Both the position numbers and the translations under genes were made by a program. From positions 46,626 to 110,625 of the forward strand of contig JAEYTO010000001.1 in NCBI GenBank assembly GCA_023433925.1: DNA of 64,000 nucleotides. The letters run 5' to 3'. The notes under the pieces are model-generated. The model had not been told where the DNA came from. It did not search any database and saw only the letters and a program-made list of their open reading frames with translations. Below, in pieces: positions 24,502 to 32,631 of this stretch (positions are counted from its first letter, which is position 1; each line of letters starts with the position of its first letter). This stretch comes from Pseudomonadota bacterium (GTDB taxonomy: Bacteria > Desulfobacterota > Desulfovibrionia > Desulfovibrionales > Desulfovibrionaceae).

Positions 24502-25179
24502 ATGCGATACTACCCCATATTCGTCAAGCTCACGGGACTCGAATGCCTCGTGGTCGGCGCCGGGCAGGTCGGCCGGCGCAAGATCGCCTCCCTGCTCGAT
24601 TGCGGCCCGGCCCGCGTGCTCGTCGTGGACACGCGCCCGCCGGACGACGAGCTGCGGGAGATAGTGGCCAATCCCGCCGTGGATTACCAGACCCGCGCCT
24701 TCCGGCCCGAGGACGTGGACGGCAAATCCATCGTCATCGCCTCCACGGATGACGAGGAGCTCAACTGGTCCATCAGCAATCTGTGCCGTGACAGGCGCAT
24801 CCCGTGCAACATCGTGGACCAGCCCGAAAAGTGCAGCTTCATCGTTCCGGCCGTGTACCGCCAAGGCGATCTGACGCTGGCCGTGTCAACGGGGGGCTCC
24901 AGCCCTGCCCTGGCCAAGAGGATCCGCAAGGACCTTGACGAGTACTTTGGCCGGCATTACGGGGCCTTCCTGGAGCTCATGTCCCGCGTCAGGCCGCTGG
25001 TAATCGGCAGAGGGCGTCCCACCTTCGAGAACAGCGCCGTGTTCCGCGAACTCGTGGACTCGGACCTCCTGGAGGCCATGGAGCGCGATGACCGCGAGCG
25101 GGTCGTGGAGATCCTGCAACGCATCCTGCCCAAGGAGCTTGAACCGCGCATAGAGGAGCTACTTCGTGGCCTCTGCTGA
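24502..25179 (+). CDS. Precorrin-2 dehydrogenase / sirohydrochlorin ferrochelatase domain protein (CysG N-domain, Met8p-like)
   Basis: Oxidises precorrin-2 to sirohydrochlorin and may insert iron, giving siroheme for sulfite reductase and, in sulfate reducers, for the siroheme-dependent heme route. It has 225 residues. The NAD-binding motif is LVVGAGQVGRRKI at residue ~16, then VIASTDDEELNWSISNLCR, IPCNIVDQPEKCSFIVPA and LAVSTGGSSPALAKRIRKDL. No uroporphyrinogen methyltransferase domain is attached. No good Shine-Dalgarno is seen before the ATG or the alternative GTG at 24496. First gene of a four-gene operon overlapping hemX by 14 bp. Confidence 0.92.
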   Translation: MRYYPIFVKLTGLECLVVGAGQVGRRKIASLLDCGPARVLVVDTRPPDDELREIVANPAVDYQTRAFRPEDVDGKSIVIASTDDEELNWSISNLCRDRRIPCNIVDQPEKCSFIVPAVYRQGDLTLAVSTGGSSPALAKRIRKDLDEYFGRHYGAFLELMSRVRPLVIGRGRPTFENSAVFRELVDSDLLEAMERDDRERVVEILQRILPKELEPRIEELLRGLC

Positions 25180-25999
25180 TCTCGTCAGTCTGCTCGTCAT
25201 CGGCCTCTACCTGGCCGGGACGATTCTGTCCTTCGCAGGCACCTTCGCCACGCGCAAACCCCTGCGCACGGCTGGTCTGGCCTGCGCGGCGGCGGGCTTC
25301 GTCCTGCACACGCTGGACATGGGCCTTGTGACGAGCCAGCCCGGCAGTTCGCTGGCCACCGGCGGATTCTACTACAGCCTGTTCGCCTGGCTGCTCCTGC
25401 TCGTCTGGTTCCTGGCCTGGTGGCGGCTCAAGCTCGGCTTCCTGGCCTTGACCGTCTCTCCCCTGGCCTTGCTGTTCTACATCTCCTCCCTGCGCATGGC
25501 CCCCGCGCAGGTGAGCACGCCCGACACCCTCCTGGGACTGTTCTTCGGCCTGCACATCGGCGCCCTCTTCCTGTCCCTGGCGCTCCTCGCCGTGTCCTTC
25601 GGCGCCGGCATGGCCTTCATCCACCTGGAGCGCAAGATCAAGACCAAGGAGCCTCTGACCGGCTTCCGCAAGGACCTGCCCTCGCTGTCCACCTTCGATC
25701 GCGCCGTGCACTGGGCCGTGGCCGCGGGCTTCCCGCTCTATACCCTGGGCTTGGCCGCGGGCTTCGCCTGGGCCCGGCTGACCTGGGGCCGCGTGTTCTC
25801 CTGGGACATCAAGGAGATCACCTCCATCGGAGTCTGGCTCCTGTACGCTTATCTTTTCCACCAGCGCATCGTCACCGGCCGGCGAGGCAGAAGCACGGCC
25901 ATCCTGGCCGTCTGGGTCTTCGCCATCGCCCTGCTGTCCATGTTCGGCATCAACCTCCTGACGCCCTCGCACCACAGCTTCACCGCGGTGCAGCCATGA
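25166..25999 (+). CDS. hemX: HemX/CcsA-type cytochrome c assembly membrane protein
   Basis: 277-residue integral membrane protein with about eight hydrophobic segments. The motif FSWDIKEITSIGVWLLY is the WD-containing signature shared by CcsA/CcmC heme-handling proteins and HemX, and conserved histidines occur near HTLDMG, GLHIGA and HQRIVTG. HemX next to hemA is classically implicated in controlling HemA level, whereas CcsA transfers heme for cytochrome c maturation; sequence alone does not decide. The start is a GTG inside the upstream gene, and the stop overlaps the hemA start by ATGA. Confidence 0.85.
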   Translation: MASADLVSLLVIGLYLAGTILSFAGTFATRKPLRTAGLACAAAGFVLHTLDMGLVTSQPGSSLATGGFYYSLFAWLLLLVWFLAWWRLKLGFLALTVSPLALLFYISSLRMAPAQVSTPDTLLGLFFGLHIGALFLSLALLAVSFGAGMAFIHLERKIKTKEPLTGFRKDLPSLSTFDRAVHWAVAAGFPLYTLGLAAGFAWARLTWGRVFSWDIKEITSIGVWLLYAYLFHQRIVTGRRGRSTAILAVWVFAIALLSMFGINLLTPSHHSFTAVQP

Positions 26000-27348
26000 A
26001 TGCCACAATCCACCTCATAGGCCTCAACCACCGCACAGCCGGCGTGGACGTGCGCGAGAAGTACGCCCTGACCAATGTCGAAGCCTTCGAGAAAAGGCTT
26101 GTCCAGGGTCCGTTGCGCGAGGCCATGGCCTTGTCCACCTGCAACCGTGTGGAGATCCTCGCCGTGAGCGACGGCTCGCCGGGGGCAGCCGATCAGATCC
26201 TGCATCATTGGGCCGATTCCTGCGAGCAGTCCGTGAGCGGCTTGGTTTCCCATATCTACGCCCATGACGGCGAGCAGGCCGTGGAGCACCTCTTCCGCGT
26301 GGCCGGAAGCCTGGACTCGATGGTGCTTGGCGAACCGCAGATCCTGGGCCAGCTCAAGGAGGCCTACCGCAAGGCGGTCGAGCACGGCACGGCCAAGGTC
26401 ATCATCAATCGCCTCCTGCACAAGGCCTTCTTCGTGGCCAAGCGCATCCGCAGCGAGACGGGCGTGGCTTCCAGCGCCGTGTCCATCAGCTATGCGGCCG
26501 TGGAGCTCGCGCGCAAGATCTTCGGCGAGCTGCAGGGCAAGCGGGCCTTGCTCATCGGCGCCGGCGAGATGGCCGAGCTTGCCGCCATGCACCTGCTGGG
26601 CGCGGGAATCGAGCATATCTGCGTGACCAACCGCACCTTCTCACGCGCCGAGGAGCTTGCCGCGCGCTTCCGAGGCACGGCCATCCCCTTCGAGAGCCTT
26701 TACGCGCGGCTACCCGAGGTGGACATTGTCATCAGCTCCACGGGCGCGCCCGTGGCGGTCATCCGCGCCCGCGACGTGAAGCAGGTGCTCAAGAAGCGCC
26801 GCCACAGGCCCATGTTCTTCATCGACATCGCCGTGCCGCGCGACATCGACCCCGACGTGAACCAGATCGAGAACGTATATCTCTACGACATCGACGACCT
26901 GCGGGAAGTCGTGGAGGAGAACCTGGCCCAACGCCGCGATGAAGCGGAGAAGGCCGAGGCCATCGTGCGCGAGGAGGTGGTCGCCTTCAGCCAGTGGCTT
27001 GGCTCGCTGGAGTTGCAGCCGACCATCGTGGACCTGCTGGCCTCGGGAGAGCGCATCGCCCAGCGCGAGCTGCAGAAGACCCTCAAGCGCCTTGGGCCCG
27101 ATGCGCCCGAGGAGACGCGCAAGGCCCTGGAGGTGCTTGTGGCCTCCCTGGCCCACAAGCTCTACCACGAGCCCATCATCTACCTTAAGCGCCGCGCCCG
27201 CGAGGAAGGCTCCGCCGATCGCTTCGTGCACACCATCCGACGCATCTTCAACCTGGACGGCGAGGAGATCCCCGAGGACGCCCACGCCGGCCGCCGCCAG
27301 CCATCGGCGCATCCCATGCCCCCCGAAGGCGCGGATAAGCACCACTAG
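25996..27348 (+). CDS. hemA: Glutamyl-tRNA reductase
   Basis: First committed enzyme of the C5 tetrapyrrole pathway, reducing Glu-tRNA(Glu) to glutamate-1-semialdehyde with NADPH. It has 450 residues. Catalytic cysteine region is ALSTCNRVEILAV, preceded by LIGLNHRTAGVDVREKYAL. The NADPH domain has ALLIGAGEMAELAA and VTNRTFSRAEELA, and FIDIAVPRDIDPDVN follows. The C-terminal dimerisation helices end in IRRIFNLDG plus a polar, basic tail. The start overlaps hemX by ATGA. The operon order precorrin-2 dehydrogenase, hemX, hemA fits a siroheme/heme supply unit. Confidence 0.96.
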   Translation: MNATIHLIGLNHRTAGVDVREKYALTNVEAFEKRLVQGPLREAMALSTCNRVEILAVSDGSPGAADQILHHWADSCEQSVSGLVSHIYAHDGEQAVEHLFRVAGSLDSMVLGEPQILGQLKEAYRKAVEHGTAKVIINRLLHKAFFVAKRIRSETGVASSAVSISYAAVELARKIFGELQGKRALLIGAGEMAELAAMHLLGAGIEHICVTNRTFSRAEELAARFRGTAIPFESLYARLPEVDIVISSTGAPVAVIRARDVKQVLKKRRHRPMFFIDIAVPRDIDPDVNQIENVYLYDIDDLREVVEENLAQRRDEAEKAEAIVREEVVAFSQWLGSLELQPTIVDLLASGERIAQRELQKTLKRLGPDAPEETRKALEVLVASLAHKLYHEPIIYLKRRAREEGSADRFVHTIRRIFNLDGEEIPEDAHAGRRQPSAHPMPPEGADKHH

Positions 27349-27354
27349 AGAGCC

Positions 27355-27690
27355 ATGCGCTACTATCTCATCGACGAGCTCTATGAAGAGGACGTGCGGC
27401 GCATCGAGAAGGCCCTTGGCGAGCAGGGCTATGCCGGAGGTCTGGAAGGCATCTGGTACCTTCCGGTGCCCGAGGATCTGCTCACTGACGAGCAGCGCGC
27501 GCACCTGGGCGAGTGCGGTCCATACATCCTGGCACTGGAGACTGGCGAGACCTGGCTCAAGATGGAGCTTCTGGTCCGCGCGCGCAACAAGCTGCGCTGC
27601 TCCTGCCTGGCGTATGCCGCACCGGCGCTGCGCATGCACATGATCGACTTCCTGGACCGCTTCGTCCGCGAGCTGGATATCCCTGTCTAG
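27355..27690 (+). CDS. Hypothetical protein in the hemA operon
   Basis: 111 residues, six bases after hemA, so co-transcribed. It begins MRYYLIDELYEEDVRRIEKA and contains GIWYLPVPEDLLTDEQRAHL and LALETGETWLKMELLVRAR, then CSCLAYAAPALRMHMIDFLD. No membrane segment or signal peptide. The protein looks compact and conserved, but I do not recognise a family; a role in tetrapyrrole metabolism rests on position only. The stop codon TAG is built from a gene base plus the first bases of a dispersed repeat element (see 27689-27814). Confidence 0.8.
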   Translation: MRYYLIDELYEEDVRRIEKALGEQGYAGGLEGIWYLPVPEDLLTDEQRAHLGECGPYILALETGETWLKMELLVRARNKLRCSCLAYAAPALRMHMIDFLDRFVRELDIPV

Positions 27691-27814
27691 AGCAGATTGA
27701 CTTTGAGATGCCCGCTCCGGCGTTGACGGCGCAAGTAAATTGCGCCTACGCCTACGCGGCGGCAAGCCATGCCGGCGCATGGCTTGCAGAGCATTTTCAA
27801 AAGCAAGATGCTCT
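27689..27814 (+). repeat. Dispersed 126-bp palindromic element, copy A
   Basis: 126 bp. The two ends form imperfect terminal inverted repeats of about 23 bp: AGAGCAGATTGACTTTGAGA against the inverse AGAGCATCTTGCTTTTGAAA. TA dinucleotides overlap or flank both ends (27688-27689 and 27814-27815). Two perfect internal hairpins occur: GGCGCAA-GTAAA-TTGCGCC and AAGCCATG-CCGGCG-CATGGCTT. It lies directly at the end of the hemA operon and supplies AG of the TAG stop. Related copies are at 29494, 47193, 53459 and 62038. Confidence 0.92.
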
Positions 27815-28089
27815 AACCCAAGGCAGCGTAGCTGCGGCATGCTGCGCGAGCAAAGTCCTGCTTCGCCCCTGCCATGCATCGCTCTGGGCCCGACACGAAC
27901 AGCGCGATGACTCCTCGCCGCCCCTTTGGCACCCTCTCACGACGCGCAAGCCGAGGGGCGGGACATCGCACTTATCGCTTGCCAGGGCATCCACAGACCA
28001 TATCGGCTCATGGACAATGGTCCTGTTTCATGACATGGAAAGCCTATCGTCCCTACATTTTCCAGGTTTTCCAGCCAAGGACGCAAGTC

Positions 28090-29337
28090 ATGAGCAGGTC
28101 CATGGAGGGCATGACGGCTGAAAACGTCGTGTCCAGAATCCTCGGCATCATGAGCGAGCTGAACAGGCTTCAGGACATCGACGCCATACTCGACCGCATT
28201 CTGCTCGAAGCGAGGCGGCTATCCAAGGCCGACGCGGGCTCGATCTTCCTCGTGGATGATGGCAAGCTCCGCTTCAGCTACGTGCAGAATGACACGCTCT
28301 TCGGGAAACAAGGCTTGTCTCCAGCCGTGTACTCCGACTTCAGCGTGCCCATCGACGAGACGTCCATCGTCGGGTACGCCGCCAAGACGGGCGAGACCCT
28401 GGTCATCGACGACGCATACTCGCTGGATACCGACCTGCCCTATCATTTCAACAAGTCCTACGACGAGAAAAGCGGCTACCGCACGACCTCCATCCTGACC
28501 ATCCCCATGCGTTCCTTCGAGAATCGTCTGCTCGGGGTGATGCAGATCATCAACGCCTTGAATGAGGATGACCAGCCCGCGCCCTTTGGCGAGGACAGCC
28601 TCATCTTCCTGCCCCTGTTCGCCAATCACGCCACCGGCGCGGTGGAGCGCGGCAAGATGACGCGCGAGATCATCCTGCGCATGATGCGCATGGCGGAACT
28701 GCATGACCCGCGCGAAACAGGCTGTCATGTCCAACGCGTGGGCGCTTTCTCGGCCGAAATCTACCATCGATACGCCATGAACAAAGGCCATTCCGGCGAC
28801 CAGATCCGCTACATGAAGGGCATGGTCCGCCTGGCGGCCATGCTCCACGATGTGGGCAAGATCGGCGTGCCCGATTCCGTGCTCAAGAAGCCCGGCAAGC
28901 TCACGGATGATGAGTTCAAGCTTATGAAGCAGCACACGGTCAAGGGCGCCCGCCTTTTCAGCCAGCCAACTTCCGAGTTGGACAGGCTCTGCGGCGACAT
29001 CGCCATGCATCACCATGAGAAGTGGGCCGGCAACGGCTATCCCGGCCGCTGGACTCCCGGCGCAGCCCCGGACGAAGGCCCGCAGCCCCTGTCTGGGGAA
29101 GGCATCCCCCTAGGCGCGCGCATCGTGGCCCTGGCCGACGTGTACGACGCGCTCATGTCCATGCGCTGCTACAAGGAGGCCTGGCCCGAGGAACGTGTGC
29201 TGGAAACCTTGCGCAAGGATTCGGGCACTCATTTCGACCCGGAAGTGGTCGAGGCCTTCTTCCAGATTTACGACATCATCGTGGCGATCCGCGAGAAGTA
29301 CCGCGAGATTCCAGCCGAGGCAGCCGCAGCCGTCTGA
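28090..29337 (+). CDS. GAF domain HD-GYP domain protein (probable cyclic-di-GMP phosphodiesterase)
   Basis: 415-residue cytoplasmic signalling protein. Residues ~10-195 are a GAF sensor (ELNRLQDIDAILDRILLEAR, SKADAGSIFLVDDGKL, SIVGYAAKTGETLVIDD, ILTIPMRSFENRLLGVMQI). The C-terminal part is an HD-GYP domain with LHDVGKIGVPDSVLKKPGKL, IAMHHHEKWAGNGYPGRW and LADVYDALMSMRCYKEAW. All HD-GYP metal-ligand motifs look intact; GNGYP replaces the usual GSGYP. It probably hydrolyses c-di-GMP in response to a small ligand. The ATG at 28090 has AAGGA at 8 nt. About 270 bp upstream, after the repeat element, appear non-coding. Confidence 0.9.
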   Translation: MSRSMEGMTAENVVSRILGIMSELNRLQDIDAILDRILLEARRLSKADAGSIFLVDDGKLRFSYVQNDTLFGKQGLSPAVYSDFSVPIDETSIVGYAAKTGETLVIDDAYSLDTDLPYHFNKSYDEKSGYRTTSILTIPMRSFENRLLGVMQIINALNEDDQPAPFGEDSLIFLPLFANHATGAVERGKMTREIILRMMRMAELHDPRETGCHVQRVGAFSAEIYHRYAMNKGHSGDQIRYMKGMVRLAAMLHDVGKIGVPDSVLKKPGKLTDDEFKLMKQHTVKGARLFSQPTSELDRLCGDIAMHHHEKWAGNGYPGRWTPGAAPDEGPQPLSGEGIPLGARIVALADVYDALMSMRCYKEAWPEERVLETLRKDSGTHFDPEVVEAFFQIYDIIVAIREKYREIPAEAAAAV

Positions 29338-29493
29338 TGCGGGCGGTTGTCGAGCCGTTCGCGATCCAACGGAGGGCATGCGGGGGCGCTCCCCCGTGCG
29401 CGCCTCTCTTTGGGGCCAGCAACTGAATACGTGGATTGAAAAAGTCGCACATACGACGGGAACGCGAAGAAGGCGGGTCTTTGCGAGCAGCCT

Positions 29494-29619
29494 GAAGCAG
29501 TCTGGCTTTGAGACGCTCGCTCCGGCGTTGACGGCGCAAGTGAATTGCGCCTACGCCTACGCGGCGGCAAGCTCTGCCGACGCATGGCTTGCAGAGCATT
29601 TTCAAAAGCAAAAGGCTCT
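29494..29619 (+). repeat. Dispersed 126-bp palindromic element, copy B
   Basis: Same orientation and same 126-bp length as copy A and close to it in sequence, including CTCCGGCGTTGACGGCGCAA and the 3' end CATTTTCAAAAGCAAAAGGCTCT. The GGCGCAA/TTGCGCC hairpin is intact and the CATGGCTT hairpin is damaged. The left end is degenerate (GAAGCAG), and the right end is followed by A after CT, giving TA. It lies between the convergent 3' ends of the HD-GYP gene and hlyD, 12 bp past the hlyD stop, where it could act as a transcription end structure. Confidence 0.9.
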
Positions 29620-29631
29620 AAAATACGAACC

Positions 29632-30927
29632 CTATCGCTCTTGGAGGGCGCTGCCCAGCGAATCCAGGAATGGATCGAAGAGGTACTGCAGCACGGTCCG
29701 CCGGCCGGTGTGGATATACGCAACGACCCGCATGCCCGGATAGAGGGCGTAACGATCACCACTGCCCTCGAAGTACCCCTGCGTTGTCTCGATGTGCACG
29801 CTGTAGAAGGCCCCGCCGTCCGGAGTCACGAAGCTGTCCGGGCTGACGGTGGAAACCCTGCCCCGTAGCGTCCCATAGCGTCGTGCGTCCATGGAGGCGA
29901 GCTTGACGACGGCATTCTGGCCCTCGCGCACGAAGCCGATGTCGCTCACCGGCAGCTTGGCTTCCACGAGCAGCTCGCCGCCCGCGGGCACGATGTCGGC
30001 CACGCTCATGCCCGGCGTGACGACTCCGCCGATGGTCGTCACGTGCAGGGCCTTGACCGTGCCGCGCACGGGCGAGCGGAGCACCGTGCGCTCCAGGCTG
30101 TCGGCCATGCGGCGCATACGCTGGCTCAGCTCGTCCAGCTCGCGCGTGGCGTCCCGCAGCTTGCCGCGCGCGTCCTCCTGGAAGGAATGCCGCAACCTGC
30201 GCGCATCCTCGCGGGCCTGGTTCAGAGCCGACTCGGCGCGGGGCAGAGCCGCCTCCTCCTCCTCGATGGCGCTGACCAGCTTGGTCTGCTCCTTGAGGTA
30301 GGAAAGGTGCTCATAGCGCGTGGACAGGTTGTCCTTGAGCAGGTCCTCGCTCAGGGCCACTTGCTCGTTGACGAGTTCGAGGTTCTTGCGCAGGTTCCGC
30401 AGCCTGGCCTGGCTCTCGGCCACATCCTGCGTGCGCTGCCTGACCCTGTCGTCCAGGGAGGACGCCTCGCTGGCCAGGCGCGTCATGCGCACGGTGAACA
30501 GTTCCTGGGCCTGCGCGACCCTGTCCGGGCACAGGCTGACGAGATCCTCGCCGAAGCTGGGCGCCTGAAGGCCCTGGACCTCCGCCTCCAACCGCGCGAT
30601 ATCCACGCGCAGCGATTGCATGCGCACTTGCAGCTCGTCCACCCCGGAGCCGCTGGCCGTGGATTCGAGGACCACGATGGGCTGTCCCTCCTCCACTTCG
30701 GCGCCTTCGGCCACGAGGATCTCACGCACGATGCCGCCTTCCAGGTGCTGCACGGCCTTGATCTTGCCGCGCGGCACGACCTCGCCGCCAGCGGAACTGA
30801 CGATGTCGAGCTTGCCCACGGCGGCCCAGATCACGAGCGCCAGGAGCAACAGCCCGAGCAGCCGCGCCAGGATCGTGGCTCCCCGGGCCTCCACGGCTTT
30901 TTCGATGGCTTGCTCGCGCGCGTCCAT
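29632..30927 (-). CDS. HlyD-family type I secretion membrane-fusion protein
   Basis: Periplasmic adaptor bridging the inner-membrane ABC exporter and TolC. It has 431 residues with one N-terminal membrane segment (LARLLGLLLLALVIWAAVG), a lipoyl-like half-motif (VVPRGKIKAVQHLEGGIVRE, VAEGAEVEEGQPIVVL), a long coiled-coil region (residues ~90-290) and a C-terminal beta region (LRSPVRGTVKALHV, YPGMRVVAYIHTGRRTVLQY). The ATG at 30927 has GAGG at 7 nt and starts one base after the ATPase stop. Last gene of the type I secretion operon. Confidence 0.92.
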   Translation of the reverse strand: MDAREQAIEKAVEARGATILARLLGLLLLALVIWAAVGKLDIVSSAGGEVVPRGKIKAVQHLEGGIVREILVAEGAEVEEGQPIVVLESTASGSGVDELQVRMQSLRVDIARLEAEVQGLQAPSFGEDLVSLCPDRVAQAQELFTVRMTRLASEASSLDDRVRQRTQDVAESQARLRNLRKNLELVNEQVALSEDLLKDNLSTRYEHLSYLKEQTKLVSAIEEEEAALPRAESALNQAREDARRLRHSFQEDARGKLRDATRELDELSQRMRRMADSLERTVLRSPVRGTVKALHVTTIGGVVTPGMSVADIVPAGGELLVEAKLPVSDIGFVREGQNAVVKLASMDARRYGTLRGRVSTVSPDSFVTPDGGAFYSVHIETTQGYFEGSGDRYALYPGMRVVAYIHTGRRTVLQYLFDPFLDSLGSALQER

Positions 30928-30928
30928 G

Positions 30929-32611
30929 TCACTGCCTCGCAAGGGCGGGCTTGGCGCTGGCGATCTCCAGGACTCTTACCGCGGGCACCGGCTTGACGCT
31001 CAGGTCCATATGGATGCGCGCGCCATGCACCATGGATGAGTCATGGGCCAGGACGACCACGGTCACTCCGCGCCTGGAAAGCTCGGCGAGCACCTTGGCC
31101 ACGGCTGACCGGCCTTCGGCATCCAGGCCGTCGAACGGCTCGTCGAAGACGGCCAACATGCCCTCGGTGGCCAAGGCTCGGGCCAGAGCGATGCGCCGCC
31201 GTATTCCTTCGGAAAAAATCTTGCCCCCGGCCATGACCCGAGTCTCCAGCCCCTCCGGAAGACTGTCCAGCCAACGCTTGAGGTCCGCGGCTTCCAGGAT
31301 GGCTCCCAGGCGCTCTTCGGCCAATCCCGGGTTGGGCATGAGGATGTTCTGGCGGATGGTCGCGTTGAGCAGTTGCGGATCTTGCGGGAAGTAGATGATC
31401 TGCGACCGCCACCAAGCCGGCGCGAGCTGGCGCAGGTCCACGCCGTCCGCGAGCACTTGCCCGCGCGACGGGTCCATGAGTCCACACAGGATGCGGGCGA
31501 AAGTGGTCTTGCCCGCGCCGTTGCGCCCCGTGACGAGCAGCGCCGAGCCAGTGGGAAGGCTCAAGGACAGGGATTCAAAGAGCGGCCCGCTGTCGCCGGG
31601 GTACATGAAGGCCAAATCCTTGAGCTCGATGGCGCCGCTGTAATTCCTGATCGCCGCGCCGGACTCGGCCTCGCGAGGCAACCGGCCAAGCTCCGCCAGC
31701 CCGCGCAAGGCATCGTCCGCGCGGGCGAGGCTGCTCCCGGCCGCCAGGAAACCCGCCACAGCCTGGAATGCGTTGGAGCCGAGGATGGAGGCCCCGAACA
31801 GCGCGCCGATGCTCAGCTTGCCCATGACCACGAGCTTGGCGCCCACGGCGAAGAGCAGAACCTTGAGCAGGATGGCCGTGGCCTGGATCAGGTTTTGCGA
31901 CAGGCCCTTGGCCGAGCCGAGGCTGTGGCGCAGGGTGAGCATGCGCTCCAGCTGCTCGTGCCAGACCTGGCGGAGAAAAGGCAGGGCCCGGAATGCCCGC
32001 ACGGCTTCCGCGCCGTCCAGGGCCGAGAGCGTCAGCCCGCGATGCGCCGCCGACAGATCCTGGATTTCCGCGGCCGGGGCTTTGGCCGAGGCCAGGGAGA
32101 TCAGTCCCATGGCCAGCACAGCGGCCAGGGCCACGAGAACAATGAGCGCCAAGGCAGGATGGAGCAGCCAAATGGCGATGATGAACAGCAGGCAGAACGG
32201 CAGATCGAGCACGGCCAAGATATTGGCCGGAATCATGGCCGATTCCACGGTTTGCAGGTTGCTCAGGATCTCCTGGCGCTTGGCCGGCGGCATGCGCGAG
32301 AGCGGCAGGGCGCGGGCCGTGGCCAGGATGTCCAGGGTCCGCGAGGCCAGCCGATAATCCGGCAGGGCGCTCACGGCCTCGGCCAGCTTCAACCTGGCCT
32401 GGCGGAACAGGAGCAGGAGCGTCACGGCCACGAGCATGCCCGCCGTGAGCGTGGCCAGCGTGCCGTCGAAGCCGAAGGTCACGTAGCGGTTGAGCACCTG
32501 GATGGTGAACACCGGCGATGCGAAGGCCAGCACGTTGATGCACAGCGAGGCGGCCAAAAGCTCGGCCGTCAGCCGTGGCCGGCCCCGTAACCGCCGCAAG
32601 AGCTCACGCAT
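30929..32611 (-). CDS. Type I secretion system ABC transporter ATPase/permease (PrtD-like)
   Basis: Inner-membrane ABC exporter that energises secretion of the adjacent RTX protein. It has 560 residues, with about six membrane segments in residues 1-290, no N-terminal C39 peptidase domain, and a nucleotide-binding domain with Walker A GRNGAGKTT (362-370), Q-loop YFPQDPQLLNATI, Walker B MLAVFDEPFDGLD and switch H in LAHDSS. The signature motif reads FSEGIRRRIALARAL rather than LSGGQ. Neighbours are the RTX substrate upstream and HlyD downstream. Confidence 0.92.
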   Translation of the reverse strand: MRELLRRLRGRPRLTAELLAASLCINVLAFASPVFTIQVLNRYVTFGFDGTLATLTAGMLVAVTLLLLFRQARLKLAEAVSALPDYRLASRTLDILATARALPLSRMPPAKRQEILSNLQTVESAMIPANILAVLDLPFCLLFIIAIWLLHPALALIVLVALAAVLAMGLISLASAKAPAAEIQDLSAAHRGLTLSALDGAEAVRAFRALPFLRQVWHEQLERMLTLRHSLGSAKGLSQNLIQATAILLKVLLFAVGAKLVVMGKLSIGALFGASILGSNAFQAVAGFLAAGSSLARADDALRGLAELGRLPREAESGAAIRNYSGAIELKDLAFMYPGDSGPLFESLSLSLPTGSALLVTGRNGAGKTTFARILCGLMDPSRGQVLADGVDLRQLAPAWWRSQIIYFPQDPQLLNATIRQNILMPNPGLAEERLGAILEAADLKRWLDSLPEGLETRVMAGGKIFSEGIRRRIALARALATEGMLAVFDEPFDGLDAEGRSAVAKVLAELSRRGVTVVVLAHDSSMVHGARIHMDLSVKPVPAVRVLEIASAKPALARQ

Positions 32612-32631
32612 GGATTATCTGGCTCCGGGCC

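Noticed and set aside
27700..27815. Peptide FETLAPALTAQVNCAYAYAA and its like, seen several times, as a small conserved protein
   Set aside because: It is the forward translation of the dispersed repeat element; it has no start codon or ribosome-binding site and recurs only with the element.
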